64,000 bases of DNA, taken from the NCBI RefSeq assembly GCF_000025565.1, contig NC_014121.1:5232216-5296215 (forward strand). Reading direction: 5' to 3'. Shown one piece after another: positions 41,577-53,767 of this stretch (position 1 is its first letter; every line of letters begins with the position of its first letter). Source of the DNA: Enterobacter cloacae subsp. cloacae ATCC 13047 (GTDB taxonomy: Bacteria; Pseudomonadota; Gammaproteobacteria; Enterobacterales; Enterobacteriaceae). The notes beneath the pieces are model-generated. The model did no database searches, was not told the DNA's origin, and saw nothing but the letters and a program-made list of their open reading frames with translations. Made by a program: the position numbers and the translations under genes.

Positions 41577-42534
41577 GCTGCAGACGTTGCTGCTGCAGCG
41601 TGGGCTGCGCCATTCGGTGGATTAATACATCAATGGCCAGCTCACCCAGTTCATCTTTTGGCTGATGGATCGTGGTCAGCGGCGGGGTCATGTAGCTGGC
41701 CAGTTCGATATCATCGTAGCCAATCACCGCCATATCGTCAGGAATACGCAATCCCGCCTGGTACAACGCCTTATACGCCCCAAATGCCATGGCATCGTTG
41801 CCAATAAAGACGGCCTGCGGGCGCGGTGTCTGCGCCAGCAATGTCTGCATCGCCTCGAAACCGCCCTGAAATTCAAAATCGCCGGTGATACGGTAACCCT
41901 CCGGAACCGCGAGTCCCGCCCGAGCCATCGCGGAAAGGTACCCCTCCAGACGCAGACGCGCCGGGGTTTTATCCAGCGGGCCAGTAATGCAGGCGATGCG
42001 GGTATGGCCTTTGTCGATCAGATACTGGGTTGCCATATCTCCGCCCAGCAGGGAGTTATCCTGAATCAGATCGCTGGTCCCGTCGAACGGCGCCCAGTCC
42101 ATCATCACTGTGGGGATAGACGGATAACGCTGAATGATCTCTTTCGAGGGTTGATGCGTTTCGGTACACAGCAGCAGTAACCCGTCGACGCGTTTTTGCA
42201 TCAGCGTCTCCAGATTACGGTTCATACGCTGCTCATCCCCTTCGGTATTGCACAGCACCAGACTGTAGCCGCGTTCGAAGCAGCTGCGTTCCACCCCGCG
42301 GACAAGTTCAGAATAAAAGGGATTCGTACTGGCGGTGATCAGCATGCCAATGGTACGCGTCTGGTTGAGCTTCAGGCTGCGGGCCAGCGCAGACGGCGCA
42401 TAGTTGAGATCTTTCACTGCGGCTTCGACTTTCTCCCGAATCGCCTCGCTGACGAAGCGATCGTTATTAATGACGTGGGAGACTGTCGACGTAGAAACGC
42501 CCGCCAGGCGGGCGACATCTTTCATTGTGGCCAA
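41542..42534 (-). CDS. rbsR: Ribose operon repressor RbsR (LacI family)
   Basis: 330 residues. N-terminal [22 protein letters not shown] with the hinge helix SALARSL, then a periplasmic-binding-protein-like ribose domain. It represses the rbs operon and is released by ribose. Last gene of the rbs run, three bases after rbsK. CGAAACGTTTCG boxes upstream of rbsD are its expected operators. Confidence 0.97.
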   Translation of the reverse strand: MATMKDVARLAGVSTSTVSHVINNDRFVSEAIREKVEAAVKDLNYAPSALARSLKLNQTRTIGMLITASTNPFYSELVRGVERSCFERGYSLVLCNTEGDEQRMNRNLETLMQKRVDGLLLLCTETHQPSKEIIQRYPSIPTVMMDWAPFDGTSDLIQDNSLLGGDMATQYLIDKGHTRIACITGPLDKTPARLRLEGYLSAMARAGLAVPEGYRITGDFEFQGGFEAMQTLLAQTPRPQAVFIGNDAMAFGAYKALYQAGLRIPDDMAVIGYDDIELASYMTPPLTTIHQPKDELGELAIDVLIHRMAQPTLQQQRLQLTPVLMERGSV

Positions 42535-42537
42535 GCG

Positions 42538-43467
42538 TTACCCCTGCTGACTTAAGAATTCGTCGATCTCTTTACGCCACGGAACGGAGGGCTGGGCACC
42601 TTTGCGCGTGACGGCGATAGCCGCAGCAGCATGCGCAAAGCGGATAGCATCATCCATTCCCTTTCCTTCCAGCAGCGCTGTCACCAATGCTCCGTTAAAC
42701 GTATCGCCTGCCGCGATAGTGTCAATCGCCTTGACCTTAAAGCCCGGCACGCGACGGCCTTCGCCGTTTACGCTTGCCCACACGCCGCGGCTACCGAGGG
42801 TAATGATAACGGTGCCGATGCCTTTATCGTGCAGCGCTTTCGCGGCACGTGCTGCGTCATCATCATTTTCAACACGAATGCCCGTCAGTTTTTCTGCTTC
42901 GGTTTCGTTCGGTGTAATGATGTCCACCCGCGCCAGCAGTTCGTCTGATAATACACGGGCAGGCGCAGGATTAAGTACGACAGTGGTATGATTTTGATGC
43001 GCAATGTCAGCGGCCGCCAGTACGCTTTCTACGGGCGATTCCAGCTGCATCAGTAACGCGTCGGCATTAGCGATAAGCTCGCGCTGTGCTTCAACGCGGT
43101 CCGTCGTAAGACGGGCATTCGCGCCTGCATGAATACCGATGACATTCTCACCTTCCGCGTTGACGAAAATCAGCGCCACGCCGGTCGATTCCCCTGCAAC
43201 AACGCTGACTGGCGCAACATCGATGTTATCGCTGGCGAGCTGTTTACGCACGCGCTCACCGGTATCGTCATCACCTGTACAGGCGATAAACGCGATATTT
43301 GCCCCACTGCGTCCTGCTGCAACCGCCTGGTTGGCACCTTTACCGCCAAATGCCACCTGATAATGGTTGCCGGTGACGGTTTCGCCCGGCGTCGGGAAGG
43401 ATTCAAGGTTAAGAATGTGATCGGCATTGATACTGCCAAGGACGACGAGGTTGCCTGCGGTTTTCAT
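42538..43467 (-). CDS. rbsK: Ribokinase
   Basis: 309 residues from the start giving MKTAGNLVVLG, matching E. coli; a start five codons earlier is possible. PfkB motifs GGKGANQAVAAG and DTIAAGDTFNG with the catalytic Asp are intact. It makes ribose-5-phosphate from ribose and ATP. It lies 107 bases after rbsB, the gap holding a hairpin that can lower downstream expression (CCACCGG/CCGGTGG at 43492-43510). Confidence 0.97.
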   Translation of the reverse strand: MKTAGNLVVLGSINADHILNLESFPTPGETVTGNHYQVAFGGKGANQAVAAGRSGANIAFIACTGDDDTGERVRKQLASDNIDVAPVSVVAGESTGVALIFVNAEGENVIGIHAGANARLTTDRVEAQRELIANADALLMQLESPVESVLAAADIAHQNHTTVVLNPAPARVLSDELLARVDIITPNETEAEKLTGIRVENDDDAARAAKALHDKGIGTVIITLGSRGVWASVNGEGRRVPGFKVKAIDTIAAGDTFNGALVTALLEGKGMDDAIRFAHAAAAIAVTRKGAQPSVPWRKEIDEFLSQQG

Positions 43468-43491
43468 GGTTGAGCTGTCCATCTGAGAGCG

Positions 43492-43511
43492 CCACCGGTG
43501 TTACCCGGTGG
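43492..43511 (-). other. Hairpin between rbsB and rbsK
   Basis: GCCACCGG and CCGGTGGC are perfect eight-base arms with a short loop in the rbsB-rbsK gap. Such a structure can protect the 3' end of the abundant rbsB message; no T-tract is present. Confidence 0.6.
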
Positions 43512-43574
43512 CGTATGCCACACTTTTCTTTATTGGTGTCCCTCAGGCAGCCAGCGACTGCCTGAATCGCCTTT

Positions 43575-44465
43575 TTACTGCTTGATGACCAGTTTCAGGT
43601 CAACTGGATATTTAGCCTGAACTTTTTCGCCCTTCAGCACTTTGTCAGCAGTCTGCACGCCAGTCGCGCCGATCTGCTCAGGCAACTGAGCGATGGTCGC
43701 CGCCAGTTTGCCATCATTTACCGCTTTTTCTCCATCTGGTGTGCCGTCAAATCCGACAACCATCACATCAGATTTACCTGCAGTCTGCAGGGCACGCAGC
43801 GCGCCGAGCGCCATTTCGTCGTTCTGTGCGAACACCGCCTGCACGTCTGGGTGCGCGGTCAGCAGGTTCTGCATGACGTTCAGACCTTTAGTACGGTCGA
43901 AGTCAGCAGGCTGGCTGGCCAGGACGTTAAATTTGTGAGCCGCAACCGCCTGCTGGAAACCTTCGCCACGTTCGCGGGCTGCGGACGTACCGGCAATACC
44001 CTGCAGTTCGATAACTTTCGCGCCTTCACCTGCTTTCTTCGCGATGTAATCACCCGCGATTTTACCGCCCAGCACGTTATCAGACGCAATGTGGCTCACA
44101 ACGTCGCCTTTCGTTGCCTGACGGTCCAGGGTGATCACCGGGATCTTTGCCTGGTTTGCCATCTTCACGGCGTTACCCACCGCGTCAGAATCGGTTGGGT
44201 TGATCAGCAGGATTTTGGTGCCGCGAACGGTTAAGTCCTGCACGTTAGCCAGCTCTTTCGCCGGGTTGTTCTGTGAATCCAGCACCACCAGGTTGTAGCC
44301 CAGTTTGTCGGCTTCTTTCTGTGCGCCATCCTTCAGGGAGACGAAGAACGGGTTGTTTAGCGTGGAGATAACCAGCGCGATGGTGTCTTTCGCCATAGCG
44401 TTAGCACTTACGGTTGCGCTCAGCGCGACAGCAGAAACCAGGGTAGCCAGTTTTTTCATGTTCAT
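43575..44465 (-). CDS. rbsB: Ribose-binding periplasmic protein
   Basis: 296 residues, nearly identical to E. coli RbsB. Signal peptide [18 protein letters not shown] to ANAMA, cleaved before KDTIALV. Ribose contacts in [20 protein letters not shown] and the Trg/RbsC-facing surface are conserved, so it should serve both transport and ribose chemotaxis. Confidence 0.98.
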   Translation of the reverse strand: MNMKKLATLVSAVALSATVSANAMAKDTIALVISTLNNPFFVSLKDGAQKEADKLGYNLVVLDSQNNPAKELANVQDLTVRGTKILLINPTDSDAVGNAVKMANQAKIPVITLDRQATKGDVVSHIASDNVLGGKIAGDYIAKKAGEGAKVIELQGIAGTSAARERGEGFQQAVAAHKFNVLASQPADFDRTKGLNVMQNLLTAHPDVQAVFAQNDEMALGALRALQTAGKSDVMVVGFDGTPDGEKAVNDGKLAATIAQLPEQIGATGVQTADKVLKGEKVQAKYPVDLKLVIKQ

Positions 44466-44492
44466 ATCTAAGATGTCCTGTAGTGTCGTCAG

Positions 44493-45458
44493 TTACTGTT
44501 TTTTGTTGTCTACCAGGACCGCCAGCAAAATCACCACTGCTTTAACGATCATCTGGTAATAGGAGGAAACACCTAACAAATTCAAACCATTATTCAGGAA
44601 ACCGAGAATCAGTGCGCCGATCAATGTCCCAACAATGCGACCTTTACCGCCCGCAAGACTCGTACCGCCCAGAACCACTGCCGCAATGGCATCCAGCTCA
44701 TACCCCGTACCCGCCGTTGGCTGCGCGGAAGAGAGGCGCGCCACTTCGATGATGCCCGCCAGAGAGGCCAGCAAACCGCACAGTGAGTAAACGATAATTT
44801 TAACTTTGTTGACGCTGATACCGGACAGGCGCGTTGCCGCTTCGTTACCGCCCAGTGCATAAATATAGCGGCCCAGACGCGTGTGGTGCAGCATGTACCA
44901 CGCCGCCAGGAAGACGATTGCCATGATCCAGACCGGCGTCGGGATACCCAGCGGGCGACCGATACCGAACCAGCCAAACAGATCGGCGTTGTCCGTAAAG
45001 CCGGTGTTAACCGGGCTGCCGTTGGTATACACCATGGTGACACCGCGCAGCAGCAGCATCATGACCAGCGTCGCAATAAACGCCTGAACACGACCTTTCG
45101 CCACAATAACCCCGGTGACAGCACCAATTGCCGCACCCAGCGCCAGCACAGCGGCAACGGCCACCAGCGCGTTGACCTCAATCCCGACGATTGAAGCAGC
45201 AACCGCACCGGTGAGCGCCAGCAGGGAACCGACGGACAGATCGATACCCGATGTCAGGATCACCAGCGTCATCCCGACCGCCATAATGGCGTTCACGGAG
45301 GTCTGCTGAAGAATGTTGAACAGGTTATTAACGGTGAAGAAATTGGGGCTCATGGTCGACACAATCGCGATCAGCACCAGCAGGGCAATCAGCGATTTTT
45401 GTTCCATCAGCCATGCCTTTGTGAAATAACGGCGACCAGAAACAGCCTGGGTAGTCAT
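44493..45458 (-). CDS. rbsC: Ribose ABC transporter permease
   Basis: 321 residues with about ten hydrophobic segments, BPD_transp_2 family (GIDLSVGSLLALTGAVAAS). It forms the inner membrane channel of the RbsABC complex. It starts four bases after the rbsA stop and is followed by rbsB after 27 bases. Confidence 0.97.
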   Translation of the reverse strand: MTTQAVSGRRYFTKAWLMEQKSLIALLVLIAIVSTMSPNFFTVNNLFNILQQTSVNAIMAVGMTLVILTSGIDLSVGSLLALTGAVAASIVGIEVNALVAVAAVLALGAAIGAVTGVIVAKGRVQAFIATLVMMLLLRGVTMVYTNGSPVNTGFTDNADLFGWFGIGRPLGIPTPVWIMAIVFLAAWYMLHHTRLGRYIYALGGNEAATRLSGISVNKVKIIVYSLCGLLASLAGIIEVARLSSAQPTAGTGYELDAIAAVVLGGTSLAGGKGRIVGTLIGALILGFLNNGLNLLGVSSYYQMIVKAVVILLAVLVDNKKQ

Positions 45459-45462
45459 CTTC

Positions 45463-46968
45463 TTACTCCTGATTCACGCGATTAAGCTTGCCCACAGCGG
45501 CAGCCATCAGAACTTCCTGGGTGGCCTGCTCGCGAGTGAATTCACCGCCGAGATGCCCTTCATGCATGACGATAATGCGATCGCTCATGCCTAATACCTC
45601 TGGCATCTCGGAAGAGACCAGAATGATGCTCAGACCGTCGGCCTTGAACTGGTTAATCAGCTGATAGATCTCTTTTTTGGCCCCTACGTCCACGCCGCGG
45701 GTAGGTTCATCAAGGATCAACACTTTCGGGCGCGTCATCAGCCCGCGTGCAATCGCCACTTTCTGTTGATTACCGCCGGACAGCAGGCCAATCGCCTGTT
45801 CCATCGAGGGGGTTTTCACATTAAAGAGGCGGATAAAATCGCTGACTGCCTGCTGTTCATCTTTATGTTTCAGGCTGCCGCCGCTGCGGCTGAAATAGCG
45901 CAGGGCGGTAAGAGACATGTTCTCTTTCACCGACATGCCCAGCACTAAGCCGTCGCGCTTACGGTCTTCGGAGATATAAACAATACCATTCGCCAGGCCA
46001 TCCTGCGGAGAGCGCGTCACCACTTCATGCCCGTCGAGAGTGACATAACCGCTGGATCGCGGCAGCGCACCGTACAGCACTTTCATCAGCTCGGTACGGC
46101 CAGCACCCATTAGCCCTGCCACGCCAAGAATTTCCCCTTTGCGCAGGGTAAAAGAGACATTATCCACGCCCGGGCCACAGAGATTATCCACCTTCAGGCG
46201 GATTTCACCCGGTGCTTTGTCGAGGTGCGGGTATTGATCTTCGAGCTTGCGTCCCACCATCATTTCGATAAGCGTATCTTCCGTCAGCGATGCCACTTCA
46301 CGCTCGGCAATAAACTGCCCGTCGCGGAAGACGGTAACGTCGTCGCAGATCTCGAAAATCTCTTTCATACGGTGAGAGATATAGACAATTCCACGCCCCT
46401 GCGATTTCAGCTCGCGGATGACGCGGAACAGGGATTCGGTTTCGGTATCGGTCAGGGCGTCCGTCGGTTCATCCATAATGATGACCTTCGACTCAAAGCT
46501 CAGCACTTTCGCGATCTCCACCATCTGCTGGTCGCCAATGGAGAGTTCGCCCACCAGGCGGTGGCTTTTGAAGCGCAGGTTCAGCTTCGCCAGTAGCTTA
46601 TCCGCTTCGGCATACATCGTTTTCCAGTCAATTTTGCCAAACCGGTTAACAAATTCGCGGCCGAGGAAAATGTTCTCCGCAATAGTGAGCTGCGGGATCA
46701 GGTTCAGTTCCTGGTGAATAATGCCGATCCCCGCTTCCTGCGAAGCTTTTGGACCGCTGAAGGTGGTCTCTTTACCCAGCCACAAAAGTGAACCGGCATC
46801 GCGTTGATAGATACCGGTCAGCACTTTCATCATGGTGGATTTGCCAGCGCCATTCTCGCCCACCAGCGCCATCACGCGTCCGGCATAAACGTTCAGCGCC
46901 GCGCCAGAAAGGGCTTTTACGCCCGGGAACGATTTATCGATCCCTTTAAGTTGCAGTAATGCGTCCAT
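45463..46968 (-). CDS. rbsA: Ribose ABC transporter ATPase
   Basis: 501 residues from the start giving [11 protein letters not shown]; a 15-codon extension overlaps rbsD and is not used. Two fused ATPase domains: the first with Walker [10 protein letters not shown] and LSIGDQQ signature, the second with the degenerate Walker [10 protein letters not shown] and full LSGGNQQK signature, the usual asymmetry of sugar-type ABC proteins. Confidence 0.97.
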   Translation of the reverse strand: MDALLQLKGIDKSFPGVKALSGAALNVYAGRVMALVGENGAGKSTMMKVLTGIYQRDAGSLLWLGKETTFSGPKASQEAGIGIIHQELNLIPQLTIAENIFLGREFVNRFGKIDWKTMYAEADKLLAKLNLRFKSHRLVGELSIGDQQMVEIAKVLSFESKVIIMDEPTDALTDTETESLFRVIRELKSQGRGIVYISHRMKEIFEICDDVTVFRDGQFIAEREVASLTEDTLIEMMVGRKLEDQYPHLDKAPGEIRLKVDNLCGPGVDNVSFTLRKGEILGVAGLMGAGRTELMKVLYGALPRSSGYVTLDGHEVVTRSPQDGLANGIVYISEDRKRDGLVLGMSVKENMSLTALRYFSRSGGSLKHKDEQQAVSDFIRLFNVKTPSMEQAIGLLSGGNQQKVAIARGLMTRPKVLILDEPTRGVDVGAKKEIYQLINQFKADGLSIILVSSEMPEVLGMSDRIIVMHEGHLGGEFTREQATQEVLMAAAVGKLNRVNQE

Positions 46969-46975
46969 GATGGCC

Positions 46976-47395
46976 TCAGAAGGTGACGCCAGCACAGAGA
47001 ATGATATTCGCATACGGGGAACACTCCCCGCTGCGAATCACCGCCTGACTGTCTGCGGTTTGTTGTTTGAACTGTTCGTGCGTTGTGTAACGAATTTCTA
47101 TGGTGTTTCCCTGGTGTTGTTGCAGTTGCTCAATGTGATTGAGCAACGTTTCGTGGAGTTGCGGATTATGTTGTTTAATTTCCGTCGCGAGAATGGCCAC
47201 CTCAACCTGCATCTCCGCGGTCACTACATCCAGTACCTGCATAAACGAGGGCACGCCCTGCGTTAACGCCATATCAATACGGGTTGTGTTGCGCGGAACC
47301 GGTAAGCCTGCATCGCAAACCACCAGCGTATCGGTATGCCCAAGACGGGAAATAACCGACGAGATTTCTGAGTTGAGAACCGTGCCTTTCTTCAT
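46976..47395 (-). CDS. rbsD: D-ribose pyranase
   Basis: 139 residues, E. coli length. The catalytic His in [15 protein letters not shown] and the conserved C-terminal [12 protein letters not shown] are present. It speeds ribopyranose to ribofuranose conversion for ribokinase. First gene of rbsDACBKR, preceded by RbsR operators. Confidence 0.97.
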   Translation of the reverse strand: MKKGTVLNSEISSVISRLGHTDTLVVCDAGLPVPRNTTRIDMALTQGVPSFMQVLDVVTAEMQVEVAILATEIKQHNPQLHETLLNHIEQLQQHQGNTIEIRYTTHEQFKQQTADSQAVIRSGECSPYANIILCAGVTF

Positions 47396-47409
47396 TTTCT
47401 TGCTCCACT

Positions 47410-47502
47410 AGCGAAACGTTTCGCTGAAATCAGTTTAGTCTTAAGAGTGTTCAGAAAACCACCATGACGTAACAGAATTGTGATCGGTGTCGAAACGTTT
47501 CG
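47410..47502 (-). promoter_or_regulatory. rbs promoter region with two RbsR operators
   Basis: AGCGAAACGTTTCGCT (47410-47425) and CGAAACGTTTCG (47491-47502) are two LacI-family palindromes 81 bases apart. On the minus strand, TTTCGACACCGATCACAA overlapping the distal one resembles a CRP site with a good right half. RbsR repression plus CRP activation is the expected scheme; the looping spacing is inferred. Confidence 0.85.
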
Positions 47503-47547
47503 CTAAGTGAAATGAGACGTAAATTTTGGCGGGAATATTGAGTATGA

Positions 47548-47578
47548 GTAGGCCGGGTAAGCGAAGCGCCACCCGGCA
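47548..47578. repeat. REP-type element between rbsD and kup
   Basis: GCCGGGTAAGCGAAGCGCC followed by ACCCGGCA is a typical REP sequence, just past the kup stop. Confidence 0.85.
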
Positions 47579-47589
47579 TTTTAAGGAGC

Positions 47590-49458
47590 TTAAATCTCGA
47601 CCTGGGTTCCCAGCTCGATCACGCGGTTAGGCGGGATCTCAAACTGGTCCGGCGCACGCAGGGCGTTTCGCTGCAGAATAAGGTACAGCTTGCCGCGCAG
47701 GCGCAAATACCACGGACGTTTACCGATAATCAGCGACTCATGCGACATAAAGAACGATGTTTCCATCATGCGGCAGCTTAAGCCTTCCAGACCGCAGCGG
47801 TGGAAGACCTCTTCCACGTTCGGCGTCTCACGCCAGCCGTAGCTCGCCACCACGCGCCAGAAGGTTGGCGACAGTTGTTCAATTTGAACACGGCGCACAT
47901 TGTGAACATACGGTGCATCTTCGGTGCGCAGGGTCAGCAGGATAACCCGCTCATGCAGCACCTTGTTGTGCTTGAGGTTATGCATCAATGCGAACGGAAT
48001 AACGTTCAACGCACGAGACATATACACCGCCGTGCCCGGTACGCGAACCGGTGGGGATTTCTCCAGCGAGGCAATCATCGCCTCCAGGGAGTTTCCGTGT
48101 TCATGCATACGACGCAGCAGACGGAAACGCTCGCTTTTCCACGTGGTCATCACAATGAACATCAACAGACCAAGCGTCAGCGGCAGCCAGCCGCCGGAGA
48201 CAATCTTATCGAGGTTTGCCGAGAACAGCGGTACGTCGATGCACAGGAAGCCCACCAGAATCATCGCCACGAGGAACTTGTTCCAGTGCCAGTTTCGGTA
48301 CGCCACCGTGGTGGAAAGAAGCGATGTCAGCACCATGGTGCCTGTTACCGCAATACCGTACGCCGCGGCCAGGTTGCTGGAGTGCTCAAAGCTGACGATC
48401 ACGATCACCACAGCAAAATAGAGCAGCCAGTTAACAAACGGGATGTAGATCTGGCCCGATTCCATCTCTGAGGTATGGATGATACGCATGGGAGAGAGAT
48501 ACCCCAGACGCACAGCCTGGCGCGTCAGAGAGAACACGCCGGAAATGACCGCCTGAGAAGCGATAACGGTGGCCAGCGTGGCCAGAATAAGCATCGGCAC
48601 CAGCGCCCAATCCGGGGCCAGCAGGAAGAAGGGGTTTTTAATCGCTTCCGGGTTTTTCAGCAGCAGCGCCCCCTGCCCGAAGTAGTTCAATACAAGCGAT
48701 GGCAGGACAACTAAAAACCACGCCACGCGAATCGGCAGTTTGCCGAAGTGCCCCATATCTGCATACAGCGCTTCAACACCGGTAATAGAGAGCACAACGG
48801 CGCCGAGCGCCACGAAGGAAACGACTTTGTATTCAAGGAAGAAATGGATAGCCCAGTATGGGTTCAGCGCCTGCAGAACCTCCGGGTTGCCAATAACTCC
48901 GCGCAAACCGAGCGCCGCCAGAATCAGGAACCAGGCCAGCATAATCGGTGCGAACAGTTTCCCCACCAGCCCGGTACCGTGCTTCTGGATAATAAACAGC
49001 AACGTCAGAACGATTATCGCCAGCGGAACCACCCACGTATCAAGCTGCGGTGCGATAATCTCAAGCCCCTCAATCGCCGAAAGCACCGAGATAGCAGGCG
49101 TGATGACCACTTCCCCATAGAAGAAGCTGCCACCAATCAGGCCAATAATAACCAGTACCGACGTCATTCTGGCCGAGGTGTTGCGCCCCGCAAGGGACAT
49201 CAGGGTCAGGATCCCCCCCTCACCTGCGTTATCTGCACGCATCACAAAGGAGAGGTATTTAACAGAAACCACCAGGATCAGCAGCCAGAAGATGAGGGAC
49301 AGGAAGCCAAATACGGCATCGCGTTCAACACCAAAGCCAAACTGGCCGGACAGACATTCACGAAGCGTATAAAGCGGGCTGGTGCCGATATCACCGTAGA
49401 CAACCCCGATCGCCGCAAGCGTAATTGCGGGTAATGATTGCTTATTATCAGTGCTCAT
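47590..49458 (-). CDS. kup: Low-affinity potassium transporter Kup
   Basis: 622 residues, exactly the E. coli length, with about twelve membrane segments and a long cytoplasmic C-terminal domain. The N-terminal [16 protein letters not shown] is the KUP/HAK family signature. It takes up K+ with protons and matters at low pH. Divergent from ravA. Confidence 0.98.
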   Translation of the reverse strand: MSTDNKQSLPAITLAAIGVVYGDIGTSPLYTLRECLSGQFGFGVERDAVFGFLSLIFWLLILVVSVKYLSFVMRADNAGEGGILTLMSLAGRNTSARMTSVLVIIGLIGGSFFYGEVVITPAISVLSAIEGLEIIAPQLDTWVVPLAIIVLTLLFIIQKHGTGLVGKLFAPIMLAWFLILAALGLRGVIGNPEVLQALNPYWAIHFFLEYKVVSFVALGAVVLSITGVEALYADMGHFGKLPIRVAWFLVVLPSLVLNYFGQGALLLKNPEAIKNPFFLLAPDWALVPMLILATLATVIASQAVISGVFSLTRQAVRLGYLSPMRIIHTSEMESGQIYIPFVNWLLYFAVVIVIVSFEHSSNLAAAYGIAVTGTMVLTSLLSTTVAYRNWHWNKFLVAMILVGFLCIDVPLFSANLDKIVSGGWLPLTLGLLMFIVMTTWKSERFRLLRRMHEHGNSLEAMIASLEKSPPVRVPGTAVYMSRALNVIPFALMHNLKHNKVLHERVILLTLRTEDAPYVHNVRRVQIEQLSPTFWRVVASYGWRETPNVEEVFHRCGLEGLSCRMMETSFFMSHESLIIGKRPWYLRLRGKLYLILQRNALRAPDQFEIPPNRVIELGTQVEI

Positions 49459-49681
49459 AGACTAGTCTTTTCGTTTAAATAACAAATGTGTTCCTGTTCC
49501 CTTGGTCCACAAAAAGCGCACAGTATGCACGATTCGTTGCAAAATCGAACCCCTAAATGCAACCGCATTAATGTAGCGCAAAGAAAATTGCGCCGCACTT
49601 CAGCCTATTACCAGCCCTGACTGAAACGTCTATACTCGCTTCAATTAGCCGCCACGACGGCGAAAGGATGCAAAAACTATT

Positions 49682-51178
49682 ATGGCTCACTCACATTTAT
49701 TAGCAGAAAGAATTTCCCGTCTCAGCAGCGCACTGGAGAAAGGTCTTTTCGAACGCAGTCACGCCATCCGCCTCTGTTTACTGGCGGCGTTGAGCGGTGA
49801 AAGCGTATTTCTGCTTGGCCCGCCGGGCATTGCCAAAAGCCTGATTGCCCGTAGGCTGAAATTTGCCTTTCAGAATGCACGCGCCTTCGAATACCTAATG
49901 ACCCGCTTTTCCACCCCTGAAGAGGTTTTCGGCCCGCTGTCTATCCAGGCGCTGAAAGATGAGGGGCGCTATCAACGCCTTACCGAGGGGTATCTGCCGG
50001 AAGCAGAGATTGTTTTTCTCGATGAGATCTGGAAAGCGGGACCGGCCATTCTGAATACCCTGCTCACGGCGATTAACGAACGTCGGTTCCGTAACGGCGC
50101 CAGCGAAGAAAAAATCCCGATGCGCCTGCTGGTGGCCGCCTCGAACGAACTTCCCGAAGCCGACAGCAGCCTTGAAGCGCTGTATGACCGCATGCTGATC
50201 CGCCTGTGGCTGGACAAAGTGCAGGATAAATCGAACTTCCGCTCCATGCTGACCAGCCAGCAGGATGAAAATGAAAACCCGGTAGCCGCTTCACTGCAGG
50301 TCACGGACGAGGAGTATCAGCAGTGGCAGGTGGATATCGGCAAAATCACACTGCCGGACGCGGTCTTTGAGCTGATCTACCAGCTCCGTCAGCAGCTTGA
50401 TCTCCTTCCTTCTGCACCTTATGTTTCCGACCGTCGCTGGAAAAAAGCAATCCGTCTGCTGCAGGCCAGCGCCCTGTTCAGCGGGCGCGACGCGGTTGCC
50501 CCTATCGATCTGATCCTGCTGAAAGACTGTCTCTGGCACGATGCCGAAGGGATGAATCTGATGCAGCAGCAGCTTGAAATATTGATGACCGGACACGCCT
50601 GGGGCCAGCAATCAATGCTCAACCAGCTTGGGGCGATAGCCCAACGGCGCATTCAGCTACAGCAGCAGCAAAGTGATAAAACAGCACTGAAGGTGAACCG
50701 TCTTGGCGGCATGTTCGCCCGTAAACCGCACTACGAACTGCCCGCTGAGCTGACCAGCCCAACGCTGACGCTGCTTCTCCAGCAGCCGCTTAAACTCCAT
50801 GACATGCAGGTGGTGCACATTACGCTTGAGCGTGACGCGCTGGCCCAGTGGCTTGATAAGGGCGGAGAGATCCGCGGTAAGCTTAACGGTATAGGCTTTG
50901 CACAGCCGCTGAATATGGAAGTGGACAGCAGTCAGCACCTGGTGATCCGCGACGTAAGCCTACAGGGGTCACGCCTTGCCCTCCCGGGAAGCGCCTCTGA
51001 CAGCGTGCCGGAAGAGATCACGCAGCAGCTGGAGGCGCTGGATACCGAATGGCATCAGCAGCATACGCGCTTCAGCGAACAGCAAAAGTGCCTCTTTATT
51101 CACAGCGACTGGTTAGGTCGCATTGAAGCCAGCCTGCAGGATGTGAGCGCGCAGATCAAACAGGCTCGTCAATGCTAA
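49682..51178 (+). CDS. ravA: MoxR AAA+ ATPase RavA
   Basis: 498 residues. Walker A GPPGIAKS at 46-53 and Walker B VFLDE at 111-115, then the LARA domain that binds the inducible lysine decarboxylase LdcI in E. coli. RavA and ViaA act together and are linked to respiratory complexes, iron-sulfur assembly and aminoglycoside sensitivity. Its stop overlaps the viaA start by seven bases. Confidence 0.97.
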   Translation: MAHSHLLAERISRLSSALEKGLFERSHAIRLCLLAALSGESVFLLGPPGIAKSLIARRLKFAFQNARAFEYLMTRFSTPEEVFGPLSIQALKDEGRYQRLTEGYLPEAEIVFLDEIWKAGPAILNTLLTAINERRFRNGASEEKIPMRLLVAASNELPEADSSLEALYDRMLIRLWLDKVQDKSNFRSMLTSQQDENENPVAASLQVTDEEYQQWQVDIGKITLPDAVFELIYQLRQQLDLLPSAPYVSDRRWKKAIRLLQASALFSGRDAVAPIDLILLKDCLWHDAEGMNLMQQQLEILMTGHAWGQQSMLNQLGAIAQRRIQLQQQQSDKTALKVNRLGGMFARKPHYELPAELTSPTLTLLLQQPLKLHDMQVVHITLERDALAQWLDKGGEIRGKLNGIGFAQPLNMEVDSSQHLVIRDVSLQGSRLALPGSASDSVPEEITQQLEALDTEWHQQHTRFSEQQKCLFIHSDWLGRIEASLQDVSAQIKQARQC

Positions 51179-52623
51179 CGCTGGATACGCTTAACGTCAT
51201 GCTGGCCGTCAGCGAAGATGGGTTGATCGAAGAGGTGATTATTACTCTTCTGGCGTCTCCTCAGCTGGCGGCTTTTTTTGAAAAATTCCCGAAGCTAAAA
51301 AAAGCGATGACGGACGATCTCCCGCGCTGGCGGGACAACCTGCGACAGCGGTTTAAAGAGACCGAAGTGCCACAGGAGTTAACCGAAGAGGTGGCCTGCT
51401 ATCAGCAGTGCCAGCGCCTTTCCACGTCGCAGTTTATTGTTCAGATCCCGCAAACCCTGACGTTACTCGATAAAGTACACTCCCCATTTGCCAGCCAGGC
51501 CCGGGCGCTGGTCACCGATAACGCCACCTTCACCCCCGCCTTACACACACTCTTTTTACAGCGCTGGCGCCTCAGCCTTGTGGTTCAGGCCACGACGCTG
51601 AACCAGCAACTGCTGGATGAAGAGCGTGAACAATTGCTCAGCGAAGTTCAGGAACGCATGACCTTAAGCGGTCAGCTGGAGCAGGTACTGGTAGAGAATG
51701 AAAACGCTGCCGGACGTCTCTGGGATATGAGTGCAGGCCAAATCAGGCGTGGGGATTATCAGCTGATTGTCCGGTATGGTGATTTCCTGGCGCAGCAGCC
51801 CGAGCTGATGAAGCTTGCGGAACAGCTGGGTCGCTCAAGGGAGGCTAAATCGGTCCCAAAGAAGGATGCCCCGATGGAAACCTTCCGCACCCTGGTGCGG
51901 GAACCGGCCACTGTGCCGGAACAGGTGGATGGGCTCCAGCAAAGCGATGACATTTTACGCCTGCTGCCTACGGAGCTGAGCACGCTCGGGATGACCGAGC
52001 TGGAATATGAGTTTTATCGTCGGCTGGTGGAAAAACAGCTTCTGACCTATCGCCTGCATGGCGAAGCCTGGCGCGAAAAAATCAGTCAACGTCCGGTGGT
52101 CCATCAGGATTTTGATGAGCAACCGCGCGGCCCATTTATTGTTTGTGTGGATACATCTGGATCGATGGGCGGTTTCAACGAACAGTGTGCCAAAGCGTTC
52201 TGCCTGGCGCTGATGCGCGTGGCGCTCGCTGACCGGCGTCGCTGCTTTATCATGCTCTTTTCCAGCGAAGTGGTCAGCTATGAGCTGACCCATCAGCAGG
52301 GTATTGAGCAGGCGATCCGCTTTTTAAGCCAGCGTTTTCGCGGCGGTACCGATCTGGCCAGCTGTTTTCGCAGCATTGTGGAACGTATGCAGGGCGGCGA
52401 CTGGTACGACGCTGACGCGGTGGTGATTTCCGATTTTATTGCCCAGCGGCTGCCGGATGACGTGGTGAATAAAGTGAAGGAGTTACAGCGGGTGCATCAG
52501 CACCGTTTCCACGCAGTGGCGATGTCCGCCCATGGAAAACCCGGCATCATGCGCATCTTCGATCATATCTGGCGCTTTGATACCGGGTTGCGTAGCCGCC
52601 TGCTCAGGCGCTGGCAGCGTTAA
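51172..52623 (+). CDS. viaA: VWA-domain protein ViaA
   Basis: 483 residues. The C-terminal von Willebrand A domain has the MIDAS motif DTSGSMGG near residue 327 and a second metal contact GGTDL. It stimulates the RavA ATPase. It converges tail to tail on asnA with no gap (viaA ends at 52623, asnA stop begins at 52624), so a separate terminator is lacking. Confidence 0.97.
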   Translation: MLTLDTLNVMLAVSEDGLIEEVIITLLASPQLAAFFEKFPKLKKAMTDDLPRWRDNLRQRFKETEVPQELTEEVACYQQCQRLSTSQFIVQIPQTLTLLDKVHSPFASQARALVTDNATFTPALHTLFLQRWRLSLVVQATTLNQQLLDEEREQLLSEVQERMTLSGQLEQVLVENENAAGRLWDMSAGQIRRGDYQLIVRYGDFLAQQPELMKLAEQLGRSREAKSVPKKDAPMETFRTLVREPATVPEQVDGLQQSDDILRLLPTELSTLGMTELEYEFYRRLVEKQLLTYRLHGEAWREKISQRPVVHQDFDEQPRGPFIVCVDTSGSMGGFNEQCAKAFCLALMRVALADRRRCFIMLFSSEVVSYELTHQQGIEQAIRFLSQRFRGGTDLASCFRSIVERMQGGDWYDADAVVISDFIAQRLPDDVVNKVKELQRVHQHRFHAVAMSAHGKPGIMRIFDHIWRFDTGLRSRLLRRWQR

Positions 52624-53616
52624 TTACAGAAGCGAGCTGACGCTTTCGCGTACCTGCTGCGGCCAGACACCACACTGCACCTGACCAATATGCGACAGTT
52701 GCAGCAGCAGCATGGTCAGACGGGACTGGCCGATGCCGCCGCCAATGGTCTGCGGCATCTCACCGCGCAGCAGCGCCTGGTGCCATTCCAGCGTGAGACG
52801 ATCTTCATCACCGGTCACCGCCAGCTGGCGTTTCAGCGCATCAGCATCCACGCGGATCCCCATTGAGGAGAGTTCAAACGCATCTTCCAGCACCGGGTTC
52901 CAGACCAGAATATCGCCGTTCAGACCAGCAAATTCGCCCTCGCTCATGGTGCTCCAGTCATCATAATCCGGTGCACGAACATCATGACGTTTACCATCCG
53001 ACAGCTTACCGCCGATCCCCATCAGGAAGACGGCACCCAGTTCTTTAGCGATCGCACGTTCACGACCTTTAGCATCCAGATCCGGGAAACGACTCAGCAA
53101 CTCCTGGCTGTGAACAAAGTGGATCGATTCCGGCAGGAACGGTGCCAGACCAAACTCTTTGCTTACGGCCGCTTCGGTCGCTTTGATCCCGGCGTAGATC
53201 GCCTCAACGGTGGATTTCAGCGTGCCGACATGGCGCTCGCCATCACCCATTACGCGCTCCCAGTCCCACTGGTCAACGTAAACAGAGTGAATGGCAGACA
53301 AGCGGTCTTCATCGGGGCGGAGAGCTTTCATGTGCGTGTAGAGTCCTTCGCCCGCGCTGAAGTCGTGCTGTCCCAGGGTTTGACGCTTCCACTTCGCGAG
53401 GGAATGAACCACTTCGAACTGGGCGTCTGGCAGTGTTTTCACTTTCACCTGCACCGCTTTTTCGCATCCGGACAAGTTATCCTGCGTCCCATCACCCACG
53501 CGGCTGAGAATCGGTGCCTGAACTTCAATCAGACCCAGCTTCTCTTCCAGCTGGCGGGAAAAATGGGATTTAACGAAACTGATCTGGCGTTGTTTTGCGA
53601 TATAAGCGGTTTTCAT
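52624..53616 (-). CDS. asnA: Aspartate-ammonia ligase
   Basis: 330 residues, E. coli length. Class II synthetase-like fold with [23 protein letters not shown] and the motif GGGIGQSRL near the C terminus. It makes asparagine from aspartate and ammonia with ATP to AMP. Divergent from asnC, whose product activates it in low asparagine. Confidence 0.98.
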   Translation of the reverse strand: MKTAYIAKQRQISFVKSHFSRQLEEKLGLIEVQAPILSRVGDGTQDNLSGCEKAVQVKVKTLPDAQFEVVHSLAKWKRQTLGQHDFSAGEGLYTHMKALRPDEDRLSAIHSVYVDQWDWERVMGDGERHVGTLKSTVEAIYAGIKATEAAVSKEFGLAPFLPESIHFVHSQELLSRFPDLDAKGRERAIAKELGAVFLMGIGGKLSDGKRHDVRAPDYDDWSTMSEGEFAGLNGDILVWNPVLEDAFELSSMGIRVDADALKRQLAVTGDEDRLTLEWHQALLRGEMPQTIGGGIGQSRLTMLLLQLSHIGQVQCGVWPQQVRESVSSLL

Positions 53617-53767
53617 TATTTATACTCCTGCGTCCTGTTGGTATTGATTAAGCAACAGAAAAGGCATTCAATTCAATAATCAAACAACAAAAAGCCACCT
53701 TCACTTTTGATTCGTTAAAATTTAACGCTAGAATAGAGTGATTCATTAATCTTCATAAGAAAAAGCT

